A stretch of 64,000 bases of DNA, taken from assembly GCA_038043465.1 (NCBI GenBank), contig JBBTBX010000001.1, positions 1-64,000 on the forward strand, in the 5' to 3' direction. Within the stretch, counting starts at the first letter, position 1. Each line of letters starts with the position of its first letter. The translations under genes were made by a program, and so were the position numbers. This DNA comes from SXRF01 sp038043465. GTDB lineage: Bacteria; Pseudomonadota; Alphaproteobacteria; Rickettsiales; SXRF01. The notes under the pieces are model-generated. The model saw only the letters and a list, made by a program, of their open reading frames with translations. It did no database searches and was not told where the DNA came from. Positions 1 through 7,147 of this stretch are shown piece by piece.

Positions 1-69
1 TAGGGATTAGGCATTAGGGATTAGGCATTAGGGATTAGGCATTAGGGATTAGGGATTAGGCATTAGGGA
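1..69. repeat. TTAGGGA/TTAGGCA heptamer array
   Basis: The window opens inside a tandem array of two alternating heptamers, TTAGGGA and TTAGGCA, nearly all in register. The same two units recur at 14806-14837, 16270-16325 (GGGATTA/GGGATTC variant), 22403-22535 and 36792-36829. It lies downstream of thiL. The array may extend beyond the left edge. Confidence 0.9.
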
Positions 70-97
70 ATTGAAGAAAGCCATCAATCCGTATCCC

Positions 98-1051
98 TCA
101 AAAATGCGAGAAGCCTTTTTTGTCTAGCTCGATAGTTTTTCCGTTTTCATCAAGAATCTGGACATTGTTTCCCGCGGTGATCTTGCCGATGCAGGTTAAG
201 GGGAGTTGTAAGGTTTTTGCCAATTGTTCGATTATGGTTTTTTTAGCGGGTGGGGCGGTGAAGAGTAGTTCGTAGTCGTCGCCGCCAGTGAGGGCGGTTT
301 CTATTGCCCTCACCCCGCCCTCTCCCAAAGGGAGAGGGAGAAGAGGGGAGTGTATAGTTGCGCCGACGCTGGATGCTGTGCAGGTATGCTCTAAATCCTG
401 CACTAAGCCATCGGAAATATCCATGCAAGCGGTGGCGATGTCGCGCAGTGCTATGCCGAGTGAGATGCGAGGTTGCGGGGTTAGGTAGCGGTTTATGAAG
501 TGGGAAGAGGGAAGAGGGGCGTGGGATGTGGGGTTCAGCAATAATTGCAAACCCAACGCGCTGTCGCCGAGTGTTCCTGATACGTAAATATCATCATCTA
601 TTTTCGCGCCGTTGCGCCTTAATGCTGTGCCTCTTGGAACGCTGCCAATGGCGGTGATGGAGATGGAGAGGCTGCCATTCGTCCGAGTGGTGTCGCCACC
701 AGCCAGCGCGATTTTAAATTCGTCCCCAGTTTTTTTGAGTCCTTCCGCGAATTTTTCCAGCCAGTCTTCCGTGGTGTTCGCAGGAAGCATGAGGGCGAGG
801 AAATAGCAGATTGGCTGCGCGCCCATTGCCGCGAGGTCGGAAAGATTGACACGCAGGGCTTTGCCAGCAATCAGGTCTGGTGATTCATTGCCAATAAAAT
901 GGATGCAATGTGAAATTGCGTCTTTGGTGATGACCAGTTCATGGCCTTCTGGTGGGGAAAGTAGCGCGGCATCATCGGAAAGATTCAGGCTGCCAGAAAA
1001 ATTTGCAGCCAGAGGTTTGAAATATTTGGCGATGATGGAAAATTCATCCAT
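98..1051 (-). CDS. thiL: Thiamine-monophosphate kinase with repeat-derived insert
   Basis: ATP-dependent kinase that converts thiamine monophosphate to thiamine diphosphate, the last step of cofactor synthesis. 317 residues, normal for the family. Visible motifs: DDAAL at about 26-30, NLSDLAAMGA at 69-78, AGGDTT at 117-122, DISDGL at 211-216 and TGGDDYELLF at 255-264, all typical of the AIR-synthase/ThiL fold. Residues about 235-250, between the ATIHS strand and the TGGDDYE motif, are encoded by a palindromic spacer repeat that is read in frame, so the loop has probably been replaced or lengthened. folD lies just upstream on the same strand with only a repeat between them, suggesting co-transcription. 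Confidence 0.95.
   Translation of the reverse strand: MDEFSIIAKYFKPLAANFSGSLNLSDDAALLSPPEGHELVITKDAISHCIHFIGNESPDLIAGKALRVNLSDLAAMGAQPICYFLALMLPANTTEDWLEKFAEGLKKTGDEFKIALAGGDTTRTNGSLSISITAIGSVPRGTALRRNGAKIDDDIYVSGTLGDSALGLQLLLNPTSHAPLPSSHFINRYLTPQPRISLGIALRDIATACMDISDGLVQDLEHTCTASSVGATIHSPLLPLPLGEGGVRAIETALTGGDDYELLFTAPPAKKTIIEQLAKTLQLPLTCIGKITAGNNVQILDENGKTIELDKKGFSHF
306..348. repeat. GC-rich palindromic element inside thiL
   Basis: Stem CCCTCTCCC (318-326), loop AAA, stem GGGAGAGGG (330-338), preceded by GCCCTCACCCCG. It is the same element found between genes at 1072-1106, 19689-19709 and elsewhere, here lying within an open reading frame without breaking it. Confidence 0.9.
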
Positions 1052-1071
1052 GTTCCCTCACTATCCATATT

Positions 1072-1106
1072 GCCCTCACCCTAACCCTCTCCCAGAAGGA
1101 GAGGGG
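1072..1106. repeat. GC-rich palindromic element between folD and thiL
   Basis: CCCTCACCCTAA leader followed by the stem CCCTCTCC / GGAGAGGG (1085-1092 / 1098-1105). It fills the whole folD-thiL spacer and supplies the last codons and the TAG stop of folD. Confidence 0.9.
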
Positions 1107-1953
1107 AAAGAGAAGCGGCTCTATAAGTATTTTCCAGCAAGCAGGCGATGGTCATGGGTCCGACTCCGCCTGGTACGGGGGTGATGGCGGAGGTTATGCC
1201 TTGACAGCTTGCGAAATCAACATCGCCAACCAGTTTTTTATTTTCGAGTCGGTTGATGCCAACGTCAATAATCACCGCGCCTTGTTTCAGCCATTCACCT
1301 TTTACGAAATTTGCTTTGCCAATTGCAGCTACCACAATGTCTGCGGTTTTGAGCAGGGAAGGTAGGTTTTTCGTTTTGGAATGGGCGATGGTGACAGTGC
1401 AGCTTTCTTTAAGGAGCAGAGCCGCCATTGGTTTGCCGACGATATTGGAACGGCCGATGACTACTGCGTGTTTGCCAGTCAAGTTGCCAACGGTATCTTT
1501 AAGCAACATCAGGCAACCAAGCGGGGTGCAAGGAACGAAGCCATCGCCGCCAGTTGCCAGCTTGCCGACATTGATTATGTTGAAACCATCAACATCTTTG
1601 GCGGGCGCGATGGCGTTTATCACCGCTTCTTCACCCATGTGTTTTGGCAGTGGCAATTGCACCAAAATTCCATGCACTTGCGGGTTTTTGTTCAGCTCGT
1701 CGATTTTTTTCAGTAGCTCCGATTCGCTGGTTTCTGCGGGAAGGTGAAACTCAAAAGATTGCATACCAGCTTCGATGGTTTGTTTGCCTTTGTTACGTAC
1801 ATAAACTTCGCTGGCCGGGTCATTGCCCACCAGCACCACCGCCAGCCCCGGGGTTATGTTCTTTTCGGTTTTCAGCTTTGCCACGCGGGTTTTTATATCG
1901 GCGCGGAGGTTTTCGGCGAAGGCTTTTCCATCAATTATTTTTGTCTGTAACAT
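1081..1953 (-). CDS. folD: Methylenetetrahydrofolate dehydrogenase/cyclohydrolase
   Basis: Bifunctional enzyme that interconverts 5,10-methylene-THF, methenyl-THF and 10-formyl-THF in one-carbon metabolism; cytoplasmic. 290 residues from the ATG at 1953. That start is preferred to one 36 bases upstream because it leaves the upstream reductase gene intact (stop at 1955) and begins at the conserved MLQTKIIDGKAFA stretch. Visible: YVRNKGK (substrate/catalytic lysine region), VQLPLPKHM, the GRSNIVGKP nucleotide-binding motif and PVPGGVGPMT near the C-terminus. The last eight or so residues (SPLLLGEG) and the stop come from a palindromic repeat rather than from ancestral folD sequence. Confidence 0.95.
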   Translation of the reverse strand: MLQTKIIDGKAFAENLRADIKTRVAKLKTEKNITPGLAVVLVGNDPASEVYVRNKGKQTIEAGMQSFEFHLPAETSESELLKKIDELNKNPQVHGILVQLPLPKHMGEEAVINAIAPAKDVDGFNIINVGKLATGGDGFVPCTPLGCLMLLKDTVGNLTGKHAVVIGRSNIVGKPMAALLLKESCTVTIAHSKTKNLPSLLKTADIVVAAIGKANFVKGEWLKQGAVIIDVGINRLENKKLVGDVDFASCQGITSAITPVPGGVGPMTIACLLENTYRAASLSPLLLGEG

Positions 1954-1954
1954 A

Positions 1955-2965
1955 TTATTTTGGAACTCCGCTGGTGGTTGAATATTCAAAATGCAGAACT
2001 TCGTTGGGATAGATTAGCGCGCGGGCGGCGTGGGCTGCCTGTGCTGCTTCGGCAAAGCCAGAGAGGATGAGTTTCAGCTTGTTTTCATAAGTTGCGATGT
2101 CGCCAATAGCGAAGATTCCTGACTCTGAAGTTTGCATGGTTGCTGGTGTTACGCTGATGTGGTTGTTATCAAGGTTTAAGCCCCAATTTGCGATTGCGCC
2201 AAGCTCCATGGAAAGACCAAAGAATGGCAGCAATATATCGGCTGGGAGAGCGCGTTTTTCGCCTTCAAGCGTGGCAACTATAACCGAGGAAATTTTGCCG
2301 TCTTTGCCTTCGATGGAATCAAGTTGATAGGGTATCACCATCTCAATTTTACCGCTAGCGGCGAGGGCTTGCAGCTTGCTTTCTGACTCTGGCGCGCAAC
2401 GGAATTTGGCGCGACGATGCACTACATAAAGTTTTTCAGTGAGTTCGGATAGAGAAATAGCCCAGTCAACGGCTGAATCGCCACCGCCAGCGATGACTAC
2501 TTTTTTGCCACGAAATTCTTCGCGTTTGCCGACCATGTAAAACACGCTTTTGCCTTCATATTCTTCGAGATTTTCCATAGGCGGGCGGTTAGGGCCAAAC
2601 GCGCCACAGCCAGCGGCGATGATTATCGCTTTGCAATTTATTACAGTGTTTTTGGAAGTGGTAACGCTCCAGCTATTATCGGGATTTTTGCTGAGTTTAT
2701 CGACGGTCTGCCCGAGATGGTAGGTGGGGGCAAAAGGCGCGGCTTGCTCGGCGAGTTTGTCGATGAGTTCCTGCGCCATGATGGCGGGGTGGGCGGGAAT
2801 GTCATAAATCGGTTTTTCCGGGTAAAGCGCGCTGCACTGCCCGCCGATTGCCTCGAGCGCGTCCACCACATGGCAACGCATTTTGAGCATTCCCGCCTCA
2901 AATATGGCAAAAAGCCCCACTGGGCCCGCGCCGATTATTACTATGTCTGTGTCAAAATTGTTCAT
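1955..2965 (-). CDS. Ferredoxin/flavodoxin-NADP+ reductase, TrxR-like
   Basis: FAD- and NAD(P)-dependent reductase of the thioredoxin-reductase-like FNR group (YumC type), which moves electrons between NADPH and ferredoxin or flavodoxin. 336 residues. The N-terminal FAD-binding motif VIIGAGPVGLFAIFEAG is at 9-25, a second dinucleotide motif VVIAGGGDSAVDWA at about 156-169, and the FAIGD motif near the C-terminus. The CxxC redox pair of true thioredoxin reductase is absent at the expected place, which is the criterion for the FNR group. It reads into folD with a one-base gap after the stop, so the two are probably one transcript. Confidence in the class is high, in the exact electron partner moderate. 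Confidence 0.85.
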   Translation of the reverse strand: MNNFDTDIVIIGAGPVGLFAIFEAGMLKMRCHVVDALEAIGGQCSALYPEKPIYDIPAHPAIMAQELIDKLAEQAAPFAPTYHLGQTVDKLSKNPDNSWSVTTSKNTVINCKAIIIAAGCGAFGPNRPPMENLEEYEGKSVFYMVGKREEFRGKKVVIAGGGDSAVDWAISLSELTEKLYVVHRRAKFRCAPESESKLQALAASGKIEMVIPYQLDSIEGKDGKISSVIVATLEGEKRALPADILLPFFGLSMELGAIANWGLNLDNNHISVTPATMQTSESGIFAIGDIATYENKLKLILSGFAEAAQAAHAARALIYPNEVLHFEYSTTSGVPK

Positions 2966-2989
2966 ATGGATTTTTCATTTCTAGCGTCA

Positions 2990-3310
2990 TCATTGTAGAA
3001 ACCCGCCATGTTCTGCGATGGCGACGGAATCACGTGCGCCGTGTAGAATTCGGATAATAACAAGTTCCTGCTCACTTACCTGATAGTAGATAGCGTAAGG
3101 ATGATGAAACGTCACGCGCAACTTGACTCCGAGCTGATCGCGTGTTGTTCCCATCAGTGGCGACTTCTTCACCGCGTCCAGAGTTTTGCCAACACTATCA
3201 AGGAAATGGACAGCAATCGCTTCACCAGCTTCAGTGGCAAGATATGCCCAGATTTCTGCAAGGTCGGCTTCTGCTGTGTCGGTGAGGCGGAGGGTTAGGG
3301 TTTGGCTAAT
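2990..3310 (-). CDS. parE: ParE/RelE-family toxin, apparent ATT start
   Basis: Toxin of a type II toxin-antitoxin pair. Reading back in frame from the C-terminal part (HPYAIYYQV...IIRILHGARD, typical of ParE) gives TLRLTDTAEADLAEIWAYLATE, the normal ParE N-terminus. The frame has no ATG at the expected position; the best candidate start is ATT at 3308-3310, giving ISQTLTLRLTD and 106 residues, preceded by GGGGGAGGAAGTT as a strong ribosome binding site. It overlaps the end of parD by 16 bases. The next ATG in frame, at 3172, would remove the first half of the fold. Either the toxin uses a very rare start or an ATG has mutated and the toxin is silenced. Confidence 0.75.
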   Translation of the reverse strand: MSQTLTLRLTDTAEADLAEIWAYLATEAGEAIAVHFLDSVGKTLDAVKKSPLMGTTRDQLGVKLRVTFHHPYAIYYQVSEQELVIIRILHGARDSVAIAEHGGFLQ

Positions 3311-3570
3311 AACTTCCTCCCCCGCGCTATGATTTTTGCTTTATCAAAACTACGTACACGCCCATCGGCAACATCGGCAAGTCCTTTTTCAATATCTGCT
3401 TTCAGCGCATCTAATTCCTGCCCCTGCACAATCCGCTTTAGCTTCCATTCGCGCATTGCTTCGCGTATTACTTCACTGGTAGAGGCGTAATCGCCTCCCT
3501 TTACCGCCGCTTTAATAATAGCTGCCATGTCAGTAGGCATGGTGATAGTCATGCGTTCTATGCTGGACAT
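3295..3570 (-). CDS. parD: ParD-type antitoxin (ribbon-helix-helix)
   Basis: Antitoxin partner of the downstream ParE. 91 residues from the ATG at 3570, chosen because GAGGAG lies six bases upstream. The N-terminal segment (RMTITMPTDMAAIIKAAVKGGDY) matches the CopG/ParD ribbon-helix-helix DNA-binding and dimer region, followed by STSEVIREAMREW; the C-terminal half is helical and charged, the usual toxin-binding part. ParD of such modules normally represses its own promoter. It is upstream of and overlaps parE, the classical order. Confidence 0.9.
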   Translation of the reverse strand: MSSIERMTITMPTDMAAIIKAAVKGGDYASTSEVIREAMREWKLKRIVQGQELDALKADIEKGLADVADGRVRSFDKAKIIARGRKLLAKP

Positions 3571-3727
3571 ATTCATCTCCTCAAGTGATTCATAAATCAT
3601 ACTTTATCATATTTATGAGGTTTTCGCTAGCAGAGAATAAAGCTTAATCTTCTTTGTTTTCGTACTGAGCAATGTCATAACCTAGATTGAAACTAACGAA
3701 AAAGTAACTGTTTTTTGATAGAATAAG

Positions 3728-3780
3728 CGTAAATCGTAGTTCGTAGATGCGTAGTTACGAATTACGAGGTATGAATTACG
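3728..3780. repeat. CGTAGTT/TTACGA hairpin array
   Basis: Degenerate tandem copies of TCGTAG/GCGTAGTTACGA, with the second half complementary to the first, upstream of the thiolase gene. A very similar array lies at 39077-39119. Confidence 0.7.
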
Positions 3781-3797
3781 CACCATATGGAGATATT

Positions 3798-4922
3798 ATG
3801 ACCAATCAAGCTGTAATCTGCGCTTATGCCCGTTCACCATTTACTCCTGCTGGGAAGGGTGAGCTGGCGCGGACGCGAGCGGATGATATTCTCGCGCAGG
3901 TGATAAAAGGTTTGCTTGGCAAGGTTACGCTGAATCCAGCGGATATTGAAGATGTTATGGTTGGTTGCGCTTTTCCTGAAGGTGAGCAGGGCATGAATAT
4001 CGGGCGGATGGTGGCTCTGATGGCTGGTCTGCCAGTCAGCGTTGGTGGTGCGACGGTCAACCGTTTTTGCGGTTCTTCGATGGAATCTATTCATATTGCT
4101 GCGGGGAAGATTGCTTGTGGTGCGGGTGAAGTGTTTATTGCCGCTGGCGTTGAGTCTATGTCGCGCGTGCCGATGGGCGGATTTAATCCGCTGCCTAGCC
4201 CTGCTTTGTATAGCGCGCTGCCCGCTGCTTATATGTCGATGGGGCTGACTGCCGAGCAGGTGTGCAAGAAACTTTCAATTCCGCGCGGGGCGCAGGAAGA
4301 ATTCGCGCTGCAAAGCCACCAGAAAGCAGCAAAGGCTGATTTTTCAGAGGAAATAATTGCTATAAAAAATAAAGCGGGAATGGTTGCGAAAGATGGCTGT
4401 ATCCGCGCTGAAACCACCCTTGCAAAAATGGCTGAACTTAAGCCAGCTTTTGATGTTGCGGGAACGGTGACGGCAGCGACCTCTTCGCCAGTTACGGATG
4501 GGGCGGCGGCGGTGCTGGTATGCAGTGAGGCTTATGCAAAGAAAAATAATTTGCCGATTCTGGCAAAAGTGAAATCTTTTGCCACATCGGGAATTGCTCC
4601 AGAAATCATGGGTCTTGGCCCAGTGGAGGCCAGCAAAAAAGCGCTGGCGCGGGCGGGACTTACCCTTGCCGATATTGATATTATCGAGCTGAATGAGGCT
4701 TTCGCGGTGCAGGCTCTCGGTGTTATTGCCGAGCTGGGGTTGGATGTGAATAAGGTAAATCTTGATGGCGGGGCGATTGCCCTTGGTCATCCGCTTGGTG
4801 CATCTGGCGCGCGTATCACTGGTAAAGCCGCGCAACTCCTCGCCAAACATGGCAAAAAATATGCACTTGCCACGCAATGTATCGGTGGCGGGCAGGGGAT
4901 AGCCACGGTGTTGGAGAGATAG
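3798..4922 (+). CDS. Acetyl-CoA acetyltransferase / thiolase
   Basis: Thiolase-family enzyme that cleaves 3-ketoacyl-CoA (beta-oxidation) or condenses two acetyl-CoA. 374 residues from the ATG at 3798, which has GGAG eight bases upstream; a longer frame upstream runs through repeat DNA and is discarded. Visible: the nucleophile region NRFCGSSMES (Cys near residue 86), NEAFAVQ, the GHPLGASGAR motif and CIGGGQG with the second active-site cysteine near the C-terminus. Sequence alone does not separate FadA-type degradative from biosynthetic thiolase; no fadB neighbour is present. It is slightly short compared with the usual 390 or so residues. Confidence 0.9.
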   Translation: MTNQAVICAYARSPFTPAGKGELARTRADDILAQVIKGLLGKVTLNPADIEDVMVGCAFPEGEQGMNIGRMVALMAGLPVSVGGATVNRFCGSSMESIHIAAGKIACGAGEVFIAAGVESMSRVPMGGFNPLPSPALYSALPAAYMSMGLTAEQVCKKLSIPRGAQEEFALQSHQKAAKADFSEEIIAIKNKAGMVAKDGCIRAETTLAKMAELKPAFDVAGTVTAATSSPVTDGAAAVLVCSEAYAKKNNLPILAKVKSFATSGIAPEIMGLGPVEASKKALARAGLTLADIDIIELNEAFAVQALGVIAELGLDVNKVNLDGGAIALGHPLGASGARITGKAAQLLAKHGKKYALATQCIGGGQGIATVLER

Positions 4923-4923
4923 G

Positions 4924-5026
4924 ATTCGTGTCTCGTGTTTCGTGCTTCGTGTCTCGTGTTTCGTGTTTAAGGAATACGTCCGAACCACTAATCCCGAATC
5001 CCGAATCCCGAACCACTAATCACGAA
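4924..5026. repeat. TTCGTGTC / CCGAATC hairpin spacer
   Basis: Left arm of five or so copies of TTCGTGTC-like units (4925-4966), right arm of CCGAATC and ACTAATCACGAAT units (4980-5026). It lies between the convergent thiolase and acyltransferase genes and overlaps the last codons of the latter, so it may serve as a bidirectional terminator. Confidence 0.8.
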
Positions 5027-5721
5027 TACTTCAAACGAAGAACTATTTCCTGCAGGTGGTTTACGTCGACTTTTTCCGGTGGGATGGGTTCGCCACATTT
5101 CACTACCACCGGCTGGTTCGGGTTGCGGGGTATCAGTCTTTTCCATGAACCACGAAATTTACGGGAAAATATACTGCCCCAGAGTCCGGAAAGTGACATG
5201 GGAATTACCGGCATCGGATCGCGGCGGACTATCCATTCAATGCCATGACGAAAACGACCAAGTCCGCCGGTGAAAGTGAGGTAGCCTTCCGGGAAAATAC
5301 AAATTAAATCACCGGCGCGCAGTCCTTCAGAAATCATATCAAATGCCGCTTCCACGCTTTTGCGGTTGGAGGAAATCGGAATGGCGCGTGCCATGCTCAT
5401 AAGGTAATGCACGAAGGGCAGGTGATAAATATCTTCATCAATAACGTAGCGTACATGGCGGCCGCAATGGGCATAAATACCGGCGTCGATTAGCGGCCCG
5501 TCCATATAGGATACATGGTTGCTGATGAGTATCGCGCCACCGGTTTTTGGGATGTTTTCTAGTCCGATATAGGTGGGGCGATAGATGAATCTGGTGAGGT
5601 TGTGAACGGTTTTGCGGTAAAACCTGCCAATGTCAAAAAACTTAAAAGAAAATCTGGCAGTAGTGGCCTTTGCTGTCATAAGCCTGAATTTTGATGGGAA
5701 ATATGTAGTAAAATCGTACAC
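5020..5721 (-). CDS. PlsC-like 1-acyl-glycerol-3-phosphate acyltransferase
   Basis: Membrane-associated lysophospholipid acyltransferase, probably making phosphatidic acid or remodelling phospholipid. 233 residues. The four-block family signature is visible: NHVSYMD (H69 x4 D74), a central region with SSNRKSVEAAFD, and IFPEGYLTFTGG near 142-153. Start at 5721 gives the full frame; an internal ATG at 5679 (residue 15) is also possible and neither has a clear ribosome binding site. Its last codons lie in the hairpin spacer shared with the convergent thiolase gene. The exact substrate cannot be read from sequence. Confidence 0.85.
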   Translation of the reverse strand: MYDFTTYFPSKFRLMTAKATTARFSFKFFDIGRFYRKTVHNLTRFIYRPTYIGLENIPKTGGAILISNHVSYMDGPLIDAGIYAHCGRHVRYVIDEDIYHLPFVHYLMSMARAIPISSNRKSVEAAFDMISEGLRAGDLICIFPEGYLTFTGGLGRFRHGIEWIVRRDPMPVIPMSLSGLWGSIFSRKFRGSWKRLIPRNPNQPVVVKCGEPIPPEKVDVNHLQEIVLRLKYS

Positions 5722-5847
5722 GACATTATACCTCTTCCAGTGTAAATTATAGCATATAATTAGTTAATTTAATATAAATAAAGCGATGAAATCCCTGGTT
5801 TTCATGGGTTTTTGAGTAAAAAATAAATGTAATTATTCTTTTTCATC

Positions 5848-5862
5848 TTAACCTTCCATTAA
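5848..5862. promoter_or_regulatory. Putative CtrA box upstream of cheY
   Basis: TTAACCTTCCATTAA: a perfect TTAA-N7-TTAA, the full-site consensus of the alphaproteobacterial response regulator CtrA, 66 bases before the cheY ATG. A matching site with the same CCT and A at equivalent positions lies upstream of flagellin at 54687-54701. Confidence 0.6.
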
Positions 5863-5927
5863 AATATATCGGCTAAAGTACAGTCTGAGTTCAGTTATTT
5901 TCACTTTATTTTTAGTAGGTTCAGATT

Positions 5928-6314
5928 ATGCCAGTAGATAAGACAATGCACATACTTGTGGTAGATGATTACAGCACCATGCGCCGTATTATAAAAAATC
6001 TCCTTAAACAGCTTGGTTTTGATAATGTGGAGGAGGCATCAGACGGTGGCGATGCTTTTAAGAAACTACAGGAAAAACCCGCTGGCCTGGTTATTTCCGA
6101 TTGGAATATGGAACCTATGACTGGTATGGAGCTGCTAAAGTTAGTGCGCGCCCATGCTACTTTGAAGGATACACCGTTTATCATGGTGACGGCGGAAAGT
6201 AAGCCGGAAAACGTAATCGCTGCGAAACAAGCGGGTGTTAGTAACTATATTGTGAAGCCTTTTAATGCGGAAACGTTGAAAACAAAAATGACAAGTGTTA
6301 TCGGCGAGTTTTAA
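5928..6314 (+). CDS. cheY: Chemotaxis response regulator CheY
   Basis: Single receiver domain, 128 residues, that when phosphorylated binds the flagellar switch. Receiver landmarks: acidic pair DD near residues 13-14, phospho-acceptor Asp in VISDWNMEPMTG near residue 58, Thr in FIMVTAES near 88 and Lys in NYIVKPFNA near 110. The DWNMEPMTGMELL stretch is characteristic of CheY rather than of output-domain regulators. It is followed 41 bases later by the CheZ gene, so regulator and its phosphatase are made together. A CtrA-type box lies upstream, suggesting cell-cycle or flagellar-cascade control. Confidence 0.93.
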   Translation: MPVDKTMHILVVDDYSTMRRIIKNLLKQLGFDNVEEASDGGDAFKKLQEKPAGLVISDWNMEPMTGMELLKLVRAHATLKDTPFIMVTAESKPENVIAAKQAGVSNYIVKPFNAETLKTKMTSVIGEF

Positions 6315-6355
6315 TCAGGAAGTAAATTTAGTAGTTTTGTGAGGAGTACATAAAT

Positions 6356-7033
6356 ATGAGTGACATGCAGTCAACACTTGGTCGGACATTGCTTACCAGC
6401 ATGATCAAAACCCGTGAAAAAAAGGGTGATATCACCTTGCAGGATGTGGGTGGTATTTTTATCAATATGGCATCTTCGCTAAATCCCAGCAATAGTGTTG
6501 CTGATAATTTTGTACATCAGGAAATTGCCAAGCTCGCAAAGTACATAGGTGAGGCAAAGAATGAGATTTTTGCTATTCAGAGCAATGCTAAGGCTGAAGA
6601 CGCTATCGAAGATGCATCCATGCATCTTGAGGAGGTGGTAAAAGCTACTGAACAGGCGACTAATACTATTATGGATGCGGCGGATGCCATTCAGACAGCG
6701 GCAGGCGGCATTGGTGGTGAAAAAGAACAGGCAATTATGGATAAAACCACGGTGATATATGATGCTTGTGCTTTCCAGGATATTACCGGACAGCGCATCA
6801 GGAAAGTTATAACTCTGCTCGAAAATATTGAAGACAGGGTAGAAAAACTCAATAACCTGTTTGGTACGGAAGCTCCAAAATCAGATGAAGCTGCTCCGGC
6901 TGATATAAAAAACCTTGATCCGAAAGCTGTTGTCTTGCCGAAGGATGATAAAGATCTTCTCAATGGACCGCAGCTTTCCGGAGCTGCTACATCGCAAGCT
7001 GATATTGACAGGCTTCTTGCCGGATTCGGTTGA
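6356..7033 (+). CDS. cheZ: CheY-P phosphatase CheZ
   Basis: 225-residue, mostly helical protein that dephosphorylates CheY-P. The diagnostic active-site segment is FQDITGQRIRKVI near residues 140-152, matching the CheZ DFQDLTGQ motif with the catalytic glutamine. The extreme C-terminus QADIDRLLAGFG resembles the CheY-binding tail helix of CheZ. Between them is a variable acidic linker. Preceded by GAGGAG eight bases before ATG. CheZ is patchily distributed in alphaproteobacteria, so its presence next to cheY is a useful taxonomic hint. Confidence 0.88.
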   Translation: MSDMQSTLGRTLLTSMIKTREKKGDITLQDVGGIFINMASSLNPSNSVADNFVHQEIAKLAKYIGEAKNEIFAIQSNAKAEDAIEDASMHLEEVVKATEQATNTIMDAADAIQTAAGGIGGEKEQAIMDKTTVIYDACAFQDITGQRIRKVITLLENIEDRVEKLNNLFGTEAPKSDEAAPADIKNLDPKAVVLPKDDKDLLNGPQLSGAATSQADIDRLLAGFG

Positions 7034-7040
7034 TAGGGCA

Positions 7041-7140
7041 GTAGTGGCTAGTGGCTAGTGACTAGTGATGACATTTTTCTTGACTTCTATAGTTCTCAAC
7101 TTCTAATCCTAGTCTCTAATCACTAGTCACTAGCCACTGG
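7041..7140. repeat. AGTGGCT/AGTGACT perfect-arm hairpin spacer
   Basis: The left arm at 7050-7069 and the right arm at 7119-7138 are perfect 20-base inverted complements (right arm ATCACTAGTCACTAGCCACT). Each arm is itself made of three degenerate 7-8 base units. A further CTTCTA-rich stretch fills the loop. It sits between cheZ and fumC and ends seven bases before the fumC ATG. Confidence 0.9.
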
Positions 7141-7147
7141 AGAAATT

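Noticed and set aside
1..69. Telomere-like repeat suggesting a linear replicon end
   Set aside because: The same arrays occur repeatedly inside the window between genes and even in coding sequence, so they do not mark a chromosome end.
846..1184. Plus-strand 112-codon frame across thiL and folD
   Set aside because: It is antisense to two well-conserved genes and contains repeat-derived residues with no recognisable domain.
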